Below the pieces are notes generated by a model that searched no databases, was not told where the DNA came from, and was given only the letters and a program-made list of their open reading frames with translations. Position numbers and translations under genes: made by a program. A DNA stretch of 20,463 nucleotides from Methanoregulaceae archaeon. GTDB taxonomy: Archaea > Halobacteriota > Methanomicrobia > Methanomicrobiales > Methanospirillaceae. The stretch is taken from contig JAJRBV010000071.1 of the NCBI GenBank assembly GCA_028679275.1, positions 1 through 20,463 on the forward strand. Direction: 5' to 3'. The first letter of the stretch is position 1, and each line of letters opens with the position of its first letter. Positions 1 through 12,356 of this stretch are shown piece after piece.

Positions 1-39
1 CTGATTCGAATTCTTTCATAAAAAGGATTTTAAACTAAA

Positions 40-53
40 ATAATACGTATTAT
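40..53. repeat. 14-bp perfect palindrome in intergenic DNA
   Basis: ATAATACGTATTAT is a perfect inverted repeat without a spacer. It lies in AT-rich DNA about 175 nt upstream of the glyS start. A palindrome of this kind often marks a dimeric repressor site, perhaps for a gene that leaves the window to the left, but no gene is visible there. The rest of 1-200 shows no supportable gene. Function is unknown. Confidence 0.4.
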
Positions 54-201
54 ACGGTATTTTTTCTCTGGTTCGCACCCGTGAATCCCCGGATCTCCTG
101 CCCCTGGAGGGACCTTTTGCACCAGCCTGATTACCCTCATTTTCGTATCTGTCAGTCCTCTCTGGCAGGGAAAGCCCACACAGCTTTTTGATTCCGGGGA
201 G

Positions 202-212
202 TGATATAAATA
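202..212 (+). promoter_or_regulatory. TATA box of glyS, predicting a leaderless mRNA
   Basis: TGATATAAATA resembles an archaeal TATA box. Archaeal transcription usually starts about 22-27 nt downstream of the box centre, which falls on or within a few nt of the ATG at 229. No Shine-Dalgarno sequence precedes that ATG, so a leaderless or nearly leaderless transcript is likely. The box and the distance are read from sequence; the start site is inferred. Confidence 0.55.
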
Positions 213-228
213 AAGAACCGTGATCGCC

Positions 229-1944
229 ATGAGTGATATTTATGAGAAAATAATGGATCTGGCTAAAAGGCGGGGTTTCATCTGGCCTACCTCTGAATGT
301 TATGGTTCGGTGGCTGGTTTTATCGATTACGGGCCGCTCGGGTCAATGATGAAACGCAATATCGAGAATATCTGGAGGAAGTTTTACATTGTCAGCGAAG
401 GGTATTACGAGATCGAATGCCCGACAATCGGCCAGGAAGAGATCTATATTGCTTCGGGACATGTCAAGGGCTTTTCAGACAAGATGTGCCAGTGCCCCCA
501 CTGCAGGGAATACCTGCGGGCTGATCACGTGGCCGAGGGTCACCAGATCCAGGGTGCATCAGCGATGAAGAGCGGGGAACTTGAATCGGTGATCTGCAGC
601 CTTCCCTGTCCTGCCTGCGAGGAGGTGCTCGGGCCGGTCGAGGTCTTTTCCTTCAACCTCATGTTCCAGACGACCATCGGTCCGGGCTCCCAGAGAACCG
701 GATATCTCAGGCCGGAGACCGCACAGGGGATCTTCACCGATTTCCAGAGGCTGCTCCGTTTTTACCGCGACAAGCTCCCCTTCGGGACGGTCCAGATCGG
801 CAAGTCCTACCGGAACGAGATCTCTCCCCGACAGGGTATGATCCGTCTCCGAGAGTTCACCCAGGCCGAGGCTGAGATCTTCGTCCACCCTGCTGAAAAG
901 AATCATCCCCGGTTTCACCGCTATGCCCGGTACGAGATGCCCCTGCTCGGGGTCCCGCAGCAGATGGCCGGGCTCTCACCTCTTTCGATGACCATGCAGG
1001 AGGCCGTGGAAAAAGGGATTGTTGCCAATGAATATGTGGCGTACTATCTTGCACTCACCCATGATCTCCTTGTCAGTATCGGAGTCTCTCCTGAAAGGCT
1101 CAGGTTCCGGCAGCACCTTCCTGACGAACGGGCTCACTACGCAGAGGATTGCTGGGATGCCGAGGTGTTTTCCGGGAGGTTTGGCTGGGTCGAGACCGTC
1201 GGTATTGCGGACCGTACTGACTATGACCTGCGGGCACACGAACAGCAGAGTGGTGAGAGGTTTGCAGTGTTCCTTCCTTACGAAATTCCCCGTCGTATCA
1301 ACCGGGTCAGGGTCATTCCCAACATGGGTGCCCTCGGTCCCAGGTTCAGGGGATCTGCCAAGGCAGTTGCTGATGCCCTCTGTGCCTGCGTTCCCGGACC
1401 GGAAGGAATCAGCCTGACAATTGAGGGCAAAGAGGTGCTGATCACTCCTGATCTCTACGAGGTCCGGGAAGAGGTGGTGGAGGTGCCGGGGGAGGAGATC
1501 ACCCCCCACGTGATCGAGCCATCGTATGGTATCGACCGCATGATCTATGCCGTGCTCGAGCACAATTACCACGAGGAGATTGTTGATGACGAGGAGAGGA
1601 GGGTACTCAGTCTTCCAGCGGCAGTAGCGCCGATCCAGGTCGCCGTCTTTCCGCTCATGAACCGGGACGGCCTGCCCGAAATCGCCGGGGAGATTGCCGA
1701 TGCATTGCGCAGCCGCGGGATCCTTGCCGAGTACGATGATTCGGGCGCGATCGGCCGCAGATACCGGAGACAGGACGAGATAGGGACCCCCTTTGCCATC
1801 ACGGTCGATTATGATACCAGAGAGGACCGGACCGTCACCTTAAGGGATCGGGACAGCATGCGCCAGGTAAGGACAGGAATTGACGGGATCCCGGACCTGA
1901 TCCGATCCCTTATCGATGGAACAACGAGTTTTGTCGAGCTCTAG
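229..1944 (+). CDS. glyS: Glycyl-tRNA synthetase, archaeal/eukaryal dimeric type
   Basis: Charges tRNA-Gly with glycine in the cytoplasm (class II, alpha2 type). The 571-residue protein opens with the family N-terminus (SDIYEKIMDLAKRRGFIWP, then DYGPLG). Two cysteine clusters, C87/C89/C92 and C123/C127/C130, form a likely zinc-binding insertion. The catalytic core shows LRPETAQG near 160, the motif 2 segment YRNEISPRQG near 194-203 and a motif 3 with GIDR. The C-terminal anticodon-binding domain follows (AVFPLMN, then the glycyl-specific IGRRYRRQDEIGTP). A GTG at 220 is in frame, but ATG 229 matches the family start and sits at the predicted transcription start. hef follows after 4 nt and is probably co-transcribed. 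The length is normal for the family and the identification is firm. Confidence 0.97.
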   Translation: MSDIYEKIMDLAKRRGFIWPTSECYGSVAGFIDYGPLGSMMKRNIENIWRKFYIVSEGYYEIECPTIGQEEIYIASGHVKGFSDKMCQCPHCREYLRADHVAEGHQIQGASAMKSGELESVICSLPCPACEEVLGPVEVFSFNLMFQTTIGPGSQRTGYLRPETAQGIFTDFQRLLRFYRDKLPFGTVQIGKSYRNEISPRQGMIRLREFTQAEAEIFVHPAEKNHPRFHRYARYEMPLLGVPQQMAGLSPLSMTMQEAVEKGIVANEYVAYYLALTHDLLVSIGVSPERLRFRQHLPDERAHYAEDCWDAEVFSGRFGWVETVGIADRTDYDLRAHEQQSGERFAVFLPYEIPRRINRVRVIPNMGALGPRFRGSAKAVADALCACVPGPEGISLTIEGKEVLITPDLYEVREEVVEVPGEEITPHVIEPSYGIDRMIYAVLEHNYHEEIVDDEERRVLSLPAAVAPIQVAVFPLMNRDGLPEIAGEIADALRSRGILAEYDDSGAIGRRYRRQDEIGTPFAITVDYDTREDRTVTLRDRDSMRQVRTGIDGIPDLIRSLIDGTTSFVEL

Positions 1945-1948
1945 CCCC

Positions 1949-4195
1949 ATGACATGGATCACCCACCCGTTCATCCGTCCTGGAAGCCTTGAATCGCGGT
2001 CATACCAGCTCTCGATTGCGATGCGGGCACTTGACGGAAACACCATGGTGGTGCTCCCGACAGGCCTTGGAAAGACCGCAATTGCCCTGCTCGTCGCCGC
2101 CTCCCGTCTCTACAATGAGAACGGGAAAGTGCTGATGCTTGCGCCCACAAAACCCCTGGTGGAGCAGCATTACCGTTTCTTCCGTAAGTACCTGGTCATT
2201 GGAGGGAGTGATCCGGAGAGTGCCCTTTTTACCGGGGAAAGCCCTCCCGGGGAACGGCGGGAGGCTTACGCAAATGCCACGATCATCTTTGCCACTCCCC
2301 AGGTGATTAAAAACGATCTCCTCTCGGGGGCATACACGCTTGCCGATGTTACCCTTATGATTGTCGACGAGTGCCATCGCGCTGTGGGAAATTATGCGTA
2401 CGTGTTCCTCGCATCAGTATACCGGGAATCCGCCCGCTCACCCCTCATCCTTGCCATGACTGCATCACCGGGAGGGCAGGAGGTGAAAGTGGAGGAAGTG
2501 TGTCATAATCTCGGGATAGAGATCGTGGAGACACGGACTGAACAGGACAGCGATGTGGCGCCCTATATCCATGAACGTGCGATCCAGGTGATCGAGGTCG
2601 ATCTCCCCCTCCCCCTGAAATCAGCCGTGGATGATCTGAATGAACTCCTGGACAGGAGACTCGCTGCCCTCCGCGGGCTTGGATTTGATGTACCAAAACG
2701 ACAGCAGCTATCGATGAAAACCCTCAATGCACTCAATGCCCTTATCCAGGAAAGGATTCGGGAACGGGATGCTGCCGGGTACACTGCAGCATCCCTTCAT
2801 GCAGAACTGATGAAACTCCGGCATGCGGTCTCACTTGCAGAGTCACAGGGAAGCAGGGTGCTCGCAGGGTATGTCCACCGGCTGTTTGCCGAGGGAACAT
2901 CAGCGGGGGGTTCAAAAGCGGCAGCCCGGCTCGTAAAAGATCCGGTATTTATCCGCCTCCTTGAACGGTGCATGTCATGGGATGAGGAACTCCACCCCAA
3001 ACTGGAGATCATGGCTGCCGTTACCGCTGACCAGATCAGGCAGTTCCCGGAAAGCAGGATCATCATATTCGCTACATTCCGGGATATGGTCCAGCAGATT
3101 GTCGAGTACCTGGTCGGAAGAGGTATTAACGCTGAAAGGTTTGTCGGCCAGGCTACAAAAGACACGGATCGAGGCCTTACCCAGAAGAAGCAGATCGATG
3201 CCCTCAGACGGTTCCGCGAAGGTGAGTTCAGGGTGCTCGTTGCCACTTCGGTTGGAGAGGAAGGGCTTGATGTCCCCTCTACCGACATGGTAATCTTTTA
3301 TGAGGCAGTTCCCTCTGAGATCCGGAGCATTCAGCGCAAGGGCCGGACAGGAAGGAGCGGAAGCGGAACGATCATTGTGCTGGTTACCAGGGGAACCTCC
3401 GATGAGACGTACCGCTGGGTCAGCCAGTCCCGGGAGCGTGCCATGATAAGCGGGATCCGGAACCTCGGATCCCGGATGGATTCCAGGGTGATGCAGAATC
3501 CCCCGTCCACAGGTGACACTCCATCGCAGAAGAAGATTGAGGAGTTCATCCCACGGGGACCGGAAATTGTGGTAGACGACAGAGAGACTTCCTCAAGGGT
3601 TGTCGAGCACCTGCACGCGCTTGGTGCCTCACTCTGTGTTAAGCGTCTCCCTTACGGTGATTACATGACAGGGGACCGTATCGTCGTTGAGCGGAAAACA
3701 ACCCGTGATTTCGTGGATACCCTCATCGAACGGGACCTCTTCGGGCAGCTGAGGGGACTGTCCGGGCATGCCCTCCGCCCGGTCCTGATCATTGAGGGAG
3801 GCGATCTGTACACAGAAAGGGACGTTAATCCGAATGCGCTTCGCGGAGCCCTCGCATCCATCGCCGTCGATCTTGGGATCACTCCATTTTTTACAAAGGA
3901 TTCTGAAGAGACGGCCCAGATGCTCATTGTTCTTGCACGGAGGGAGGAGGAGCGTGGCGAGAGAACCGGGCGGCTCCCTGTCCGTAAGGCATACCAGTCC
4001 GCGAAGGAGGAGCTGGAGCGAATCGTCGGATCATTTCCGGATATTGGACTGAAAAATGCCCGGCTCCTCCTCGAGCACTTCGGGTCTATCCAGGCAGTCG
4101 CCAATGCCAGCGAAGAAGCGCTCGCCGGGGTCAAAGGTATCGGGGAGAAGAAGGCAAAACGGATCTTTGACCTGGTCCGGAAGAAATACCTCTAA
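1949..4195 (+). CDS. hef: Hef, archaeal FANCM/XPF-like helicase-nuclease
   Basis: Processes stalled forks and branched DNA. An SF2 helicase is fused to an XPF/ERCC4-type nuclease, as in euryarchaeal Hef and eukaryotic FANCM. In 748 residues it shows Walker A (LPTGLGKT, 36-43), a DEAH-box variant DECH (140-143), TAS (171-173), the inter-lobe Hef insertion of charged helices (about 220-345), motif VI (QRKGRTGRSG, 462-471), the nuclease signature GDY (570-572) followed by ERKT (581-584), and a C-terminal helix-hairpin-helix pair (about 690-740, GVKGIGEKKAKRI). All catalytic elements are intact, so both activities are expected. An upstream in-frame ATG at 1916 would overlap glyS by 29 nt. I prefer ATG 1949, 4 nt after the glyS stop, because MTWITHPFI resembles the family start. 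The 3' end overlaps the convergent UPF0148 gene by 4 nt. Confidence 0.95.
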   Translation: MTWITHPFIRPGSLESRSYQLSIAMRALDGNTMVVLPTGLGKTAIALLVAASRLYNENGKVLMLAPTKPLVEQHYRFFRKYLVIGGSDPESALFTGESPPGERREAYANATIIFATPQVIKNDLLSGAYTLADVTLMIVDECHRAVGNYAYVFLASVYRESARSPLILAMTASPGGQEVKVEEVCHNLGIEIVETRTEQDSDVAPYIHERAIQVIEVDLPLPLKSAVDDLNELLDRRLAALRGLGFDVPKRQQLSMKTLNALNALIQERIRERDAAGYTAASLHAELMKLRHAVSLAESQGSRVLAGYVHRLFAEGTSAGGSKAAARLVKDPVFIRLLERCMSWDEELHPKLEIMAAVTADQIRQFPESRIIIFATFRDMVQQIVEYLVGRGINAERFVGQATKDTDRGLTQKKQIDALRRFREGEFRVLVATSVGEEGLDVPSTDMVIFYEAVPSEIRSIQRKGRTGRSGSGTIIVLVTRGTSDETYRWVSQSRERAMISGIRNLGSRMDSRVMQNPPSTGDTPSQKKIEEFIPRGPEIVVDDRETSSRVVEHLHALGASLCVKRLPYGDYMTGDRIVVERKTTRDFVDTLIERDLFGQLRGLSGHALRPVLIIEGGDLYTERDVNPNALRGALASIAVDLGITPFFTKDSEETAQMLIVLARREEERGERTGRLPVRKAYQSAKEELERIVGSFPDIGLKNARLLLEHFGSIQAVANASEEALAGVKGIGEKKAKRIFDLVRKKYL

Positions 4196-4551
4196 CTGAG
4201 AATTTTTAACGCTTCAATTCCGGATTTAATCGCGTTTACCAGAACCAGCACCTGCCCGGGATCCTGCTCTTCCCTGATACGGATGCATAGCGCAATGAGA
4301 GTCTCTTCAAGAGCATTCGCGAGAGCATGACGGGATTGCGCCGCAACCACGGGTTCTCCCGCCCCTGCCGGGATTGCCGGTGCTGCGGTCTTTGAAATTT
4401 TTTTCCGGTCTGCCTCCCCTTCACGGCACACTACGCAAAGGGTCTCGCCCTTGATCTCGAAGAGGGGGCAGCCGCATTCCGGACAGCTTTTCGAGAGCAT
4501 TTTCCCTCCCTTGAGGAGGTAGCCAGCCATGATATCATCTTCGTGCTTCAT
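4192..4551 (-). CDS. UPF0148 zinc-ribbon protein (autoantigen p27-like)
   Basis: A small archaeal protein of the UPF0148 family, related to the human Sjogren/scleroderma autoantigen 1 (p27). Its role is not established. In 119 residues it shows the family opening AGYLLKGGKML (about 9-19) and a zinc ribbon with C23/C26 and C39/C42; C28 is an extra cysteine. A low-complexity Ala/Pro linker (about 52-67) leads to a predicted helical tail. I chose ATG 4551 because GGTG lies 8 nt upstream. GTG 4563 adds four residues, and ATG 4530 would start directly at AGYLL. The stop overlaps the end of hef by a few nt on the opposite strand. A TATA-like AGTATACAATGG lies near 4597-4608 on this strand. Confidence 0.85.
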   Translation of the reverse strand: MKHEDDIMAGYLLKGGKMLSKSCPECGCPLFEIKGETLCVVCREGEADRKKISKTAAPAIPAGAGEPVVAAQSRHALANALEETLIALCIRIREEQDPGQVLVLVNAIKSGIEALKILS

Positions 4552-4628
4552 GCGGTCATGCACCAGGCACAGAATCCGGCGCCCGGTCTCCTTCCCATTG
4601 TATACTGCTGTTGTCAGGTATCATGATT

Positions 4629-4669
4629 TCTCCCCTCTACAGGCTGGCCGGGAAGGTCAGCAGGGGAGA
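4629..4669. other. Two-part hairpin in the divergent intergenic region
   Basis: TCTCCCCT (4629-4636) pairs perfectly with AGGGGAGA (4662-4669). After a one-sided bulge CTACAG (4637-4642), GCTGGCC (4643-4649) pairs with GGTCAGC (4655-4661) with one G-U, closing a 5-nt loop GGGAA. This gives 15 base pairs with a 6-nt bulge. It lies between the divergent UPF0148 and UPF0147 genes. No T-run follows on either strand, so a simple terminator is unlikely. It could be a 5'-UTR element, a protein site or a small RNA; the sequence alone does not decide. Confidence 0.45.
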
Positions 4670-4732
4670 GGGCGAGATCCCAAAAAAATGTAAATTCAGC
4701 CTCTTTTACCAAAAATCAGTCCCAGAATGATA

Positions 4733-4751
4733 ATTACTAAACTATATAAAC
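4733..4751 (+). promoter_or_regulatory. BRE/TATA promoter of the UPF0147 gene
   Basis: A strong archaeal core promoter: purine/AT-rich BRE (ATTACTAAA) followed by CTATATAAAC. The expected transcription start is near 4768, giving a short leader of about 20-25 nt before the ATG at 4792. The elements are read directly; the start site is inferred. Confidence 0.7.
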
Positions 4752-4791
4752 GGGATATTCGTATTAATAAGAGAAGAGTGAAGTGTCCCCT

Positions 4792-5055
4792 ATGCCAAGT
4801 CCCGAGAAAACGATCGAGAACTGTGTCCTGATGCTGCAGCACATCATGGATGACAGCACCATCCCCCGTAATATCCGCAGGGTTGCCGATGAGACGCGGC
4901 AGCTTCTCATGAACCAGAACAAGGGGACAGGGCTCCGGGCTGCCGAAGCTATCTCAAAAATCGATGAGATCAGCAATGACCCGAACATGCCGGTCCATGC
5001 ACGGACACGGATATGGGAACTGGTCTCACAGCTGGAGACCATACCCCTGGACTGA
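4792..5055 (+). CDS. UPF0147 family protein
   Basis: A conserved euryarchaeal small protein of unknown function. Its 87 residues are almost entirely predicted helix. Family features are the opening [15 protein letters not shown], the block [12 protein letters not shown] (about 23-34), then [21 protein letters not shown] (about 46-66) and a C-terminal [13 protein letters not shown]. There is no signal peptide, membrane segment or metal motif. I chose ATG 4792 over the in-frame GTG at 4783 because family members start close to PEKTI. It has its own BRE/TATA promoter and is a single-gene unit, convergent with yjbQ 51 nt downstream. The family is ubiquitous in methanogens, which suggests a housekeeping task, but none can be named from sequence. 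Confidence 0.88.
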   Translation: MPSPEKTIENCVLMLQHIMDDSTIPRNIRRVADETRQLLMNQNKGTGLRAAEAISKIDEISNDPNMPVHARTRIWELVSQLETIPLD

Positions 5056-5061
5056 TAGCAT

Positions 5062-5067
5062 AAAAAA
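5062..5067 (-). terminator. T-run downstream of yjbQ
   Basis: On the minus strand, six consecutive T residues occur about 40 nt after the yjbQ stop, with no evident hairpin. Archaeal RNA polymerase can terminate at such U-tracts. It lies in the 51-nt convergent gap to UPF0147. Weak prediction. Confidence 0.3.
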
Positions 5068-5106
5068 CATCAGGATTTGGCCTGCGGAACGGTTTCTCCT
5101 GTTTTC

Positions 5107-5520
5107 CTAATCCGTGACGGTCACGATGACAGTTCGTGACCTTCCCTCCCGTACATCCAGCTCGAGCAGTACCACCTGCTGCCAGGTACCAAGAGCCGGC
5201 ATACTCCTCGTGACCGGGACGGACAGCGAAGGGCCGACAATCGACGCTTTCACATGCGAACGGCCATTACCGTCACCCCAGCGGCTGTCATGTGCATAGA
5301 ACATCTCATCGGGTGCAATGAATGAGAGAGCCCTGGAGAGATCCGAGAGAACACCGGGTTCGAACTCGATCGTGGTGACAGCAGCAGTAGATCCCGTCAC
5401 AAAAATGTGTACCATCCCTTCGGAGACCCTGCTCTCGCGGACGATATCTCTCACCTGAGGAGTCATATCGATGATATCGCCTTCCTTTGCCGTTTTGACC
5501 TGGATCTCTTTTCGATACAT
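5107..5520 (-). CDS. YjbQ/UPF0047 family protein, putative thiamine phosphate synthase-like
   Basis: A 137-residue member of the YjbQ (UPF0047) family. Some family members have been annotated as secondary thiamine-phosphate synthases, from weak activity in E. coli; the true reaction is unsettled. Conserved elements are TGSTAAVTTIEFEPG (42-56), H77-D78 followed by WGDGNGRSHVKASIVGPS (81-98) and GTWQQVVLLELD (111-122). H77, D83 and H89 are likely metal or active-site residues by family analogy. ATG 5520 starts directly at the family N-terminus (YRKEIQV). An inverted repeat with 8-bp arms lies immediately upstream (5522-5558), so the gene may be specifically regulated. It is monocistronic and convergent with UPF0147. 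Confidence 0.88.
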   Translation of the reverse strand: MYRKEIQVKTAKEGDIIDMTPQVRDIVRESRVSEGMVHIFVTGSTAAVTTIEFEPGVLSDLSRALSFIAPDEMFYAHDSRWGDGNGRSHVKASIVGPSLSVPVTRSMPALGTWQQVVLLELDVREGRSRTVIVTVTD

Positions 5521-5521
5521 A

Positions 5522-5558
5522 CGAAATTACTGAGGGTGGGCATCCCAGAATAATTTCG
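5522..5558 (-). promoter_or_regulatory. Inverted repeat at the yjbQ promoter
   Basis: CGAAATTA (5522-5529) and TAATTTCG (5551-5558) are perfect 8-bp inverted arms separated by 21 nt. Inside them CTG-GG can pair with CC-CAG around one unpaired A. The distal arm overlaps the best TATA-like stretch for yjbQ (AAATTATT on the minus strand). The proximal arm ends one base before the ATG. This suits an operator spanning the core promoter, or a hairpin in a very short leader. Confidence 0.45.
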
Positions 5559-5668
5559 CCTTTCAGCGGACGCCTTTTTGGATCAAGCGCACCTGGCGGG
5601 ATACCAGAACTGTCCGCGTACCGGAATCCCTCCGGGCGGTTTTCGAAAAAGAATGAGCGGAACTTGTT

Positions 5669-10268
<4,600 letters not shown>

Positions 10269-10305
10269 CGTTTTCCCTCTTAATGCTGATTCAAGGGCTG
10301 GAATT

Positions 10306-10614
10306 TCAGCGGAATTCGCCAAGTTCCGGATCGGTGATCCCGAGCGATTTGTCAATGGCAATGATCAGTTTGTTCAGGACGCGGATGACCTCGGCCGCCT
10401 CCTCCCGATCAAGGGTGCCTGGCTGGTGCCAGGCGATTCTTTTACGGAGCTGTGAAGACAGCTCCTCCACCTCAGTCCCCCTGAATTGTGCTGGTACCTC
10501 GAATCCGTCAAGATGATCCGCTGCACCGTAGAATGCCTGTTCGGGAGGAAGGGCAAAGTGTTTGCAGATGAGCACGATGCTCGTGATAAATCCCCGTCCG
10601 AATTTACTCTCCAT
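10306..10614 (-). CDS. Hypothetical protein upstream of gyrB
   Basis: A 102-residue protein that I do not recognise. It is soluble, with no signal peptide or membrane segment. It looks all-helical: an N-terminal part with ICKHFALPPEQAFYGAADHLDGFEVP (about residues 16-41) and a charged helical C-terminal half (EVEELSSQLRKRI, EEAAEVIRVLNKLIIAIDKSL). Coding character is supported by balanced amino-acid use, a start placed about 30 nt below a TATA-like CCTTTATCG on this strand (about 10640-10648), and co-orientation with gyrB 97 nt downstream and cbiQ 43 nt upstream. No Shine-Dalgarno precedes ATG 10614, which fits a leaderless start. It may be a small conserved methanogen protein; any gyrase-related role would be speculation. 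Confidence 0.7.
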   Translation of the reverse strand: MESKFGRGFITSIVLICKHFALPPEQAFYGAADHLDGFEVPAQFRGTEVEELSSQLRKRIAWHQPGTLDREEAAEVIRVLNKLIIAIDKSLGITDPELGEFR

Positions 10615-10657
10615 GGAGAGATATCAGGCACCGCGAGCGATAAAGGATGCGGGCATG

Positions 10658-11485
10658 TTACAGGATGACGGGAAAGCGGGTCCAGGCCAGGACAGGGGTC
10701 ACAATGACAAGTGCCATTCCGGCCGTTAAAAAAACCCAGTCTTTCCGTTCCAATGGTTTTTTCGCGATATACAGGTGGCTCTCCCGGCCGTAGCCACGGC
10801 AGAGCATGGCCATGTAGGTCCGTTCACCCTGCTCATACGACCGGATAAAGAGGGTCCCCACGGCGTACGCCACCTTTTCGAGACGGTAGCGGTAGGGGAG
10901 GGCACGGTCAAAAGGGTTGAAGCAACGGGTTTCAAGCGACTGGGTCATCTTCCGTATCATATACCCAAACACATACAGGTACCGGAGCATCATCCCGAGA
11001 GTGAGGGTAAACTCGGCCGGGAGCCCGAGCCTTCCGGCACCCTCGAGCATGTCCTGGGTTCTCGTTGTTGAAGAGAGGAGGATGATGAATGAGACCGAAA
11101 CGAGGAATTTTACGAGGAGGATTGTTGCGAACTGGACCGATTCGGCATATATCTCGATTCCGAACGGCAGCGTGGCTATCGTCGTGAAATTCTCGTAGTA
11201 GGGATTCTTAAAAAAAATCTGAAACACGATGAGGAAAATTCCAAATGGCAAAATGACGACGAGGCGTTTGAAATACACGAGCGGGGATAAACCCGATGCG
11301 GCCCAGAGGAGCGCGAAAAATAAAAAAAATACTGCACCAACGGTATAGATTACCGTCGAATACGGGACGGCAACGATCGCGATGATGGCCGCGAATGCGA
11401 TGATGATCTTGACCCTGGCATCGAGAGAATGGACCGGGCTCTTTTTGTAAGTCTGCTTCTCGAGAAAGAATAGATCCTCGATCAT
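10658..11485 (-). CDS. cbiQ: Cobalt/nickel ECF transporter T component (CbiQ)
   Basis: Transmembrane coupling subunit of the energy-coupling-factor importer for Co2+ or Ni2+. It links the CbiO ATPases to the CbiM substrate-binding subunit. The 275-residue protein begins with the family N-terminus (DLFFLEKQTYKKSPVHSLDARVKI at about 4-27) and has about five or six hydrophobic segments (about 28-48, 49-66, 72-90, 108-135, 150-170 and the C-terminal 252-272). The cytoplasmic coupling helices carry the usual Arg-rich motif, here MARK-like R-x-Y-G (RGYGRES, about 229-235). Its ATG overlaps the cbiO stop by 4 nt (ATGA), indicating translational coupling. It is the last gene of the cbiMNOQ operon. 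Confidence 0.93.
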   Translation of the reverse strand: MIEDLFFLEKQTYKKSPVHSLDARVKIIIAFAAIIAIVAVPYSTVIYTVGAVFFLFFALLWAASGLSPLVYFKRLVVILPFGIFLIVFQIFFKNPYYENFTTIATLPFGIEIYAESVQFATILLVKFLVSVSFIILLSSTTRTQDMLEGAGRLGLPAEFTLTLGMMLRYLYVFGYMIRKMTQSLETRCFNPFDRALPYRYRLEKVAYAVGTLFIRSYEQGERTYMAMLCRGYGRESHLYIAKKPLERKDWVFLTAGMALVIVTPVLAWTRFPVIL

Positions 11486-12315
11486 ACCCGTTCCCTGTAA
11501 GACTTGAGAAAGGCAGTCTTTGCTTCCTCAAGGGTATATGCCATCCCGATATCGAGCCCTTCCTCACGGAGCAGCCTGATCAGTTTCGGTATAACGGGCA
11601 CGTCCAGCCGTACCGAGCCCAGCAGTTCCGGGTCGGCAAACACCTCCGAGACTCCCCCCTCTGCGACGATCTTTCCCCTGTGCATGACATAAAGATAGTC
11701 CGCGACTTCCGGGACGAGTGAGACATCATGGGTAGAGAAGATCACGGTGATACCGTATTCCCTTGCCAGGGCATTGATCACCGAGATCAGGTCTTTTACT
11801 CCCTGGGGATCGAGCCCGGCAGTCGGTTCGTCAAGGACGATGACTTGAGGTTCCATCGCTATCACCCCGGCAATCGCAACCCGTTTCTTCTCTCCTCCGG
11901 AAAGGTGGTGGGGAACCCTCTCTCTCAGGTGCTCTATGCCGACCATGGCAAGTGCTTCCTCGACCCGGTGGCTGACCGTCTCTGCGTCAAGCCCGAGGTT
12001 CATCGGCCCGAATGCCACGTCCTGCTCAACGGTGGGGGAGAAGATCTGGTCGTCAGCATTCTGAAATACGAGTCCGACATATTTCCGGACCTCCCTGATA
12101 TTCTGGGGTGTGACCGGTTCGCCGTGGACCAGCACCGTCCCGCTCGTAGGCCGCAGGATTCCGTTAAAATGTTTGAAGAGGGTGCTTTTTCCCGCCCCGT
12201 TGGCGCCGATTACTGCGATTCTTGCGTTTCTTCCGGCGATGAAGTTCACGTGGTCAAGCCCTGTGACATTGCCGGGATAGACGTAAGTGAGATCGCGTGT
12301 TTCAAGGAGGTGCAT
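11482..12315 (-). CDS. cbiO: Cobalt/nickel ECF transporter ATPase (CbiO)
   Basis: ATP-hydrolysing subunit of the metal ECF importer, acting at the cytoplasmic face of the membrane. The 277 residues show Walker A GANGAGKST (37-45), a Q-loop VFQNADDQIFSPTVEQDVAFGP (83-104) typical of ECF ATPases, the ABC signature LSGGEKKR (138-145), Walker B VIVLDEPTAGLD (158-169) and a switch histidine in STHD. The C-terminal extension of about 60 residues is usual for CbiO. Only one ATPase gene is present, so the complex probably uses a homodimer, as CbiMNQO does. It starts 41 nt after cbiN and its stop overlaps cbiQ by 4 nt. Confidence 0.95.
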   Translation of the reverse strand: MHLLETRDLTYVYPGNVTGLDHVNFIAGRNARIAVIGANGAGKSTLFKHFNGILRPTSGTVLVHGEPVTPQNIREVRKYVGLVFQNADDQIFSPTVEQDVAFGPMNLGLDAETVSHRVEEALAMVGIEHLRERVPHHLSGGEKKRVAIAGVIAMEPQVIVLDEPTAGLDPQGVKDLISVINALAREYGITVIFSTHDVSLVPEVADYLYVMHRGKIVAEGGVSEVFADPELLGSVRLDVPVIPKLIRLLREEGLDIGMAYTLEEAKTAFLKSYRERV

Positions 12316-12356
12316 TGGATGGATCCTTTTTCAAAAAATGATACATAGTCTCTTTT

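Noticed and set aside
71..95. tRNA T-arm-like GGTTCGCACCC
   Set aside because: No acceptor stem, D-arm or anticodon arm can be built around it.
30..230. 66-codon open frame on the minus strand upstream of glyS
   Set aside because: It covers the promoter of glyS, has an unlikely protein composition (Cys/Arg/Gly-rich, no motif) and no ribosome site or promoter.
976..1572. 198-codon frame antisense to glyS
   Set aside because: Shadow of a conserved synthetase; no motif.
10413..10430. GCCTGGC/GCCAGGC inverted repeat
   Set aside because: It lies inside the 102-residue coding sequence; most likely a by-product of codon choice.
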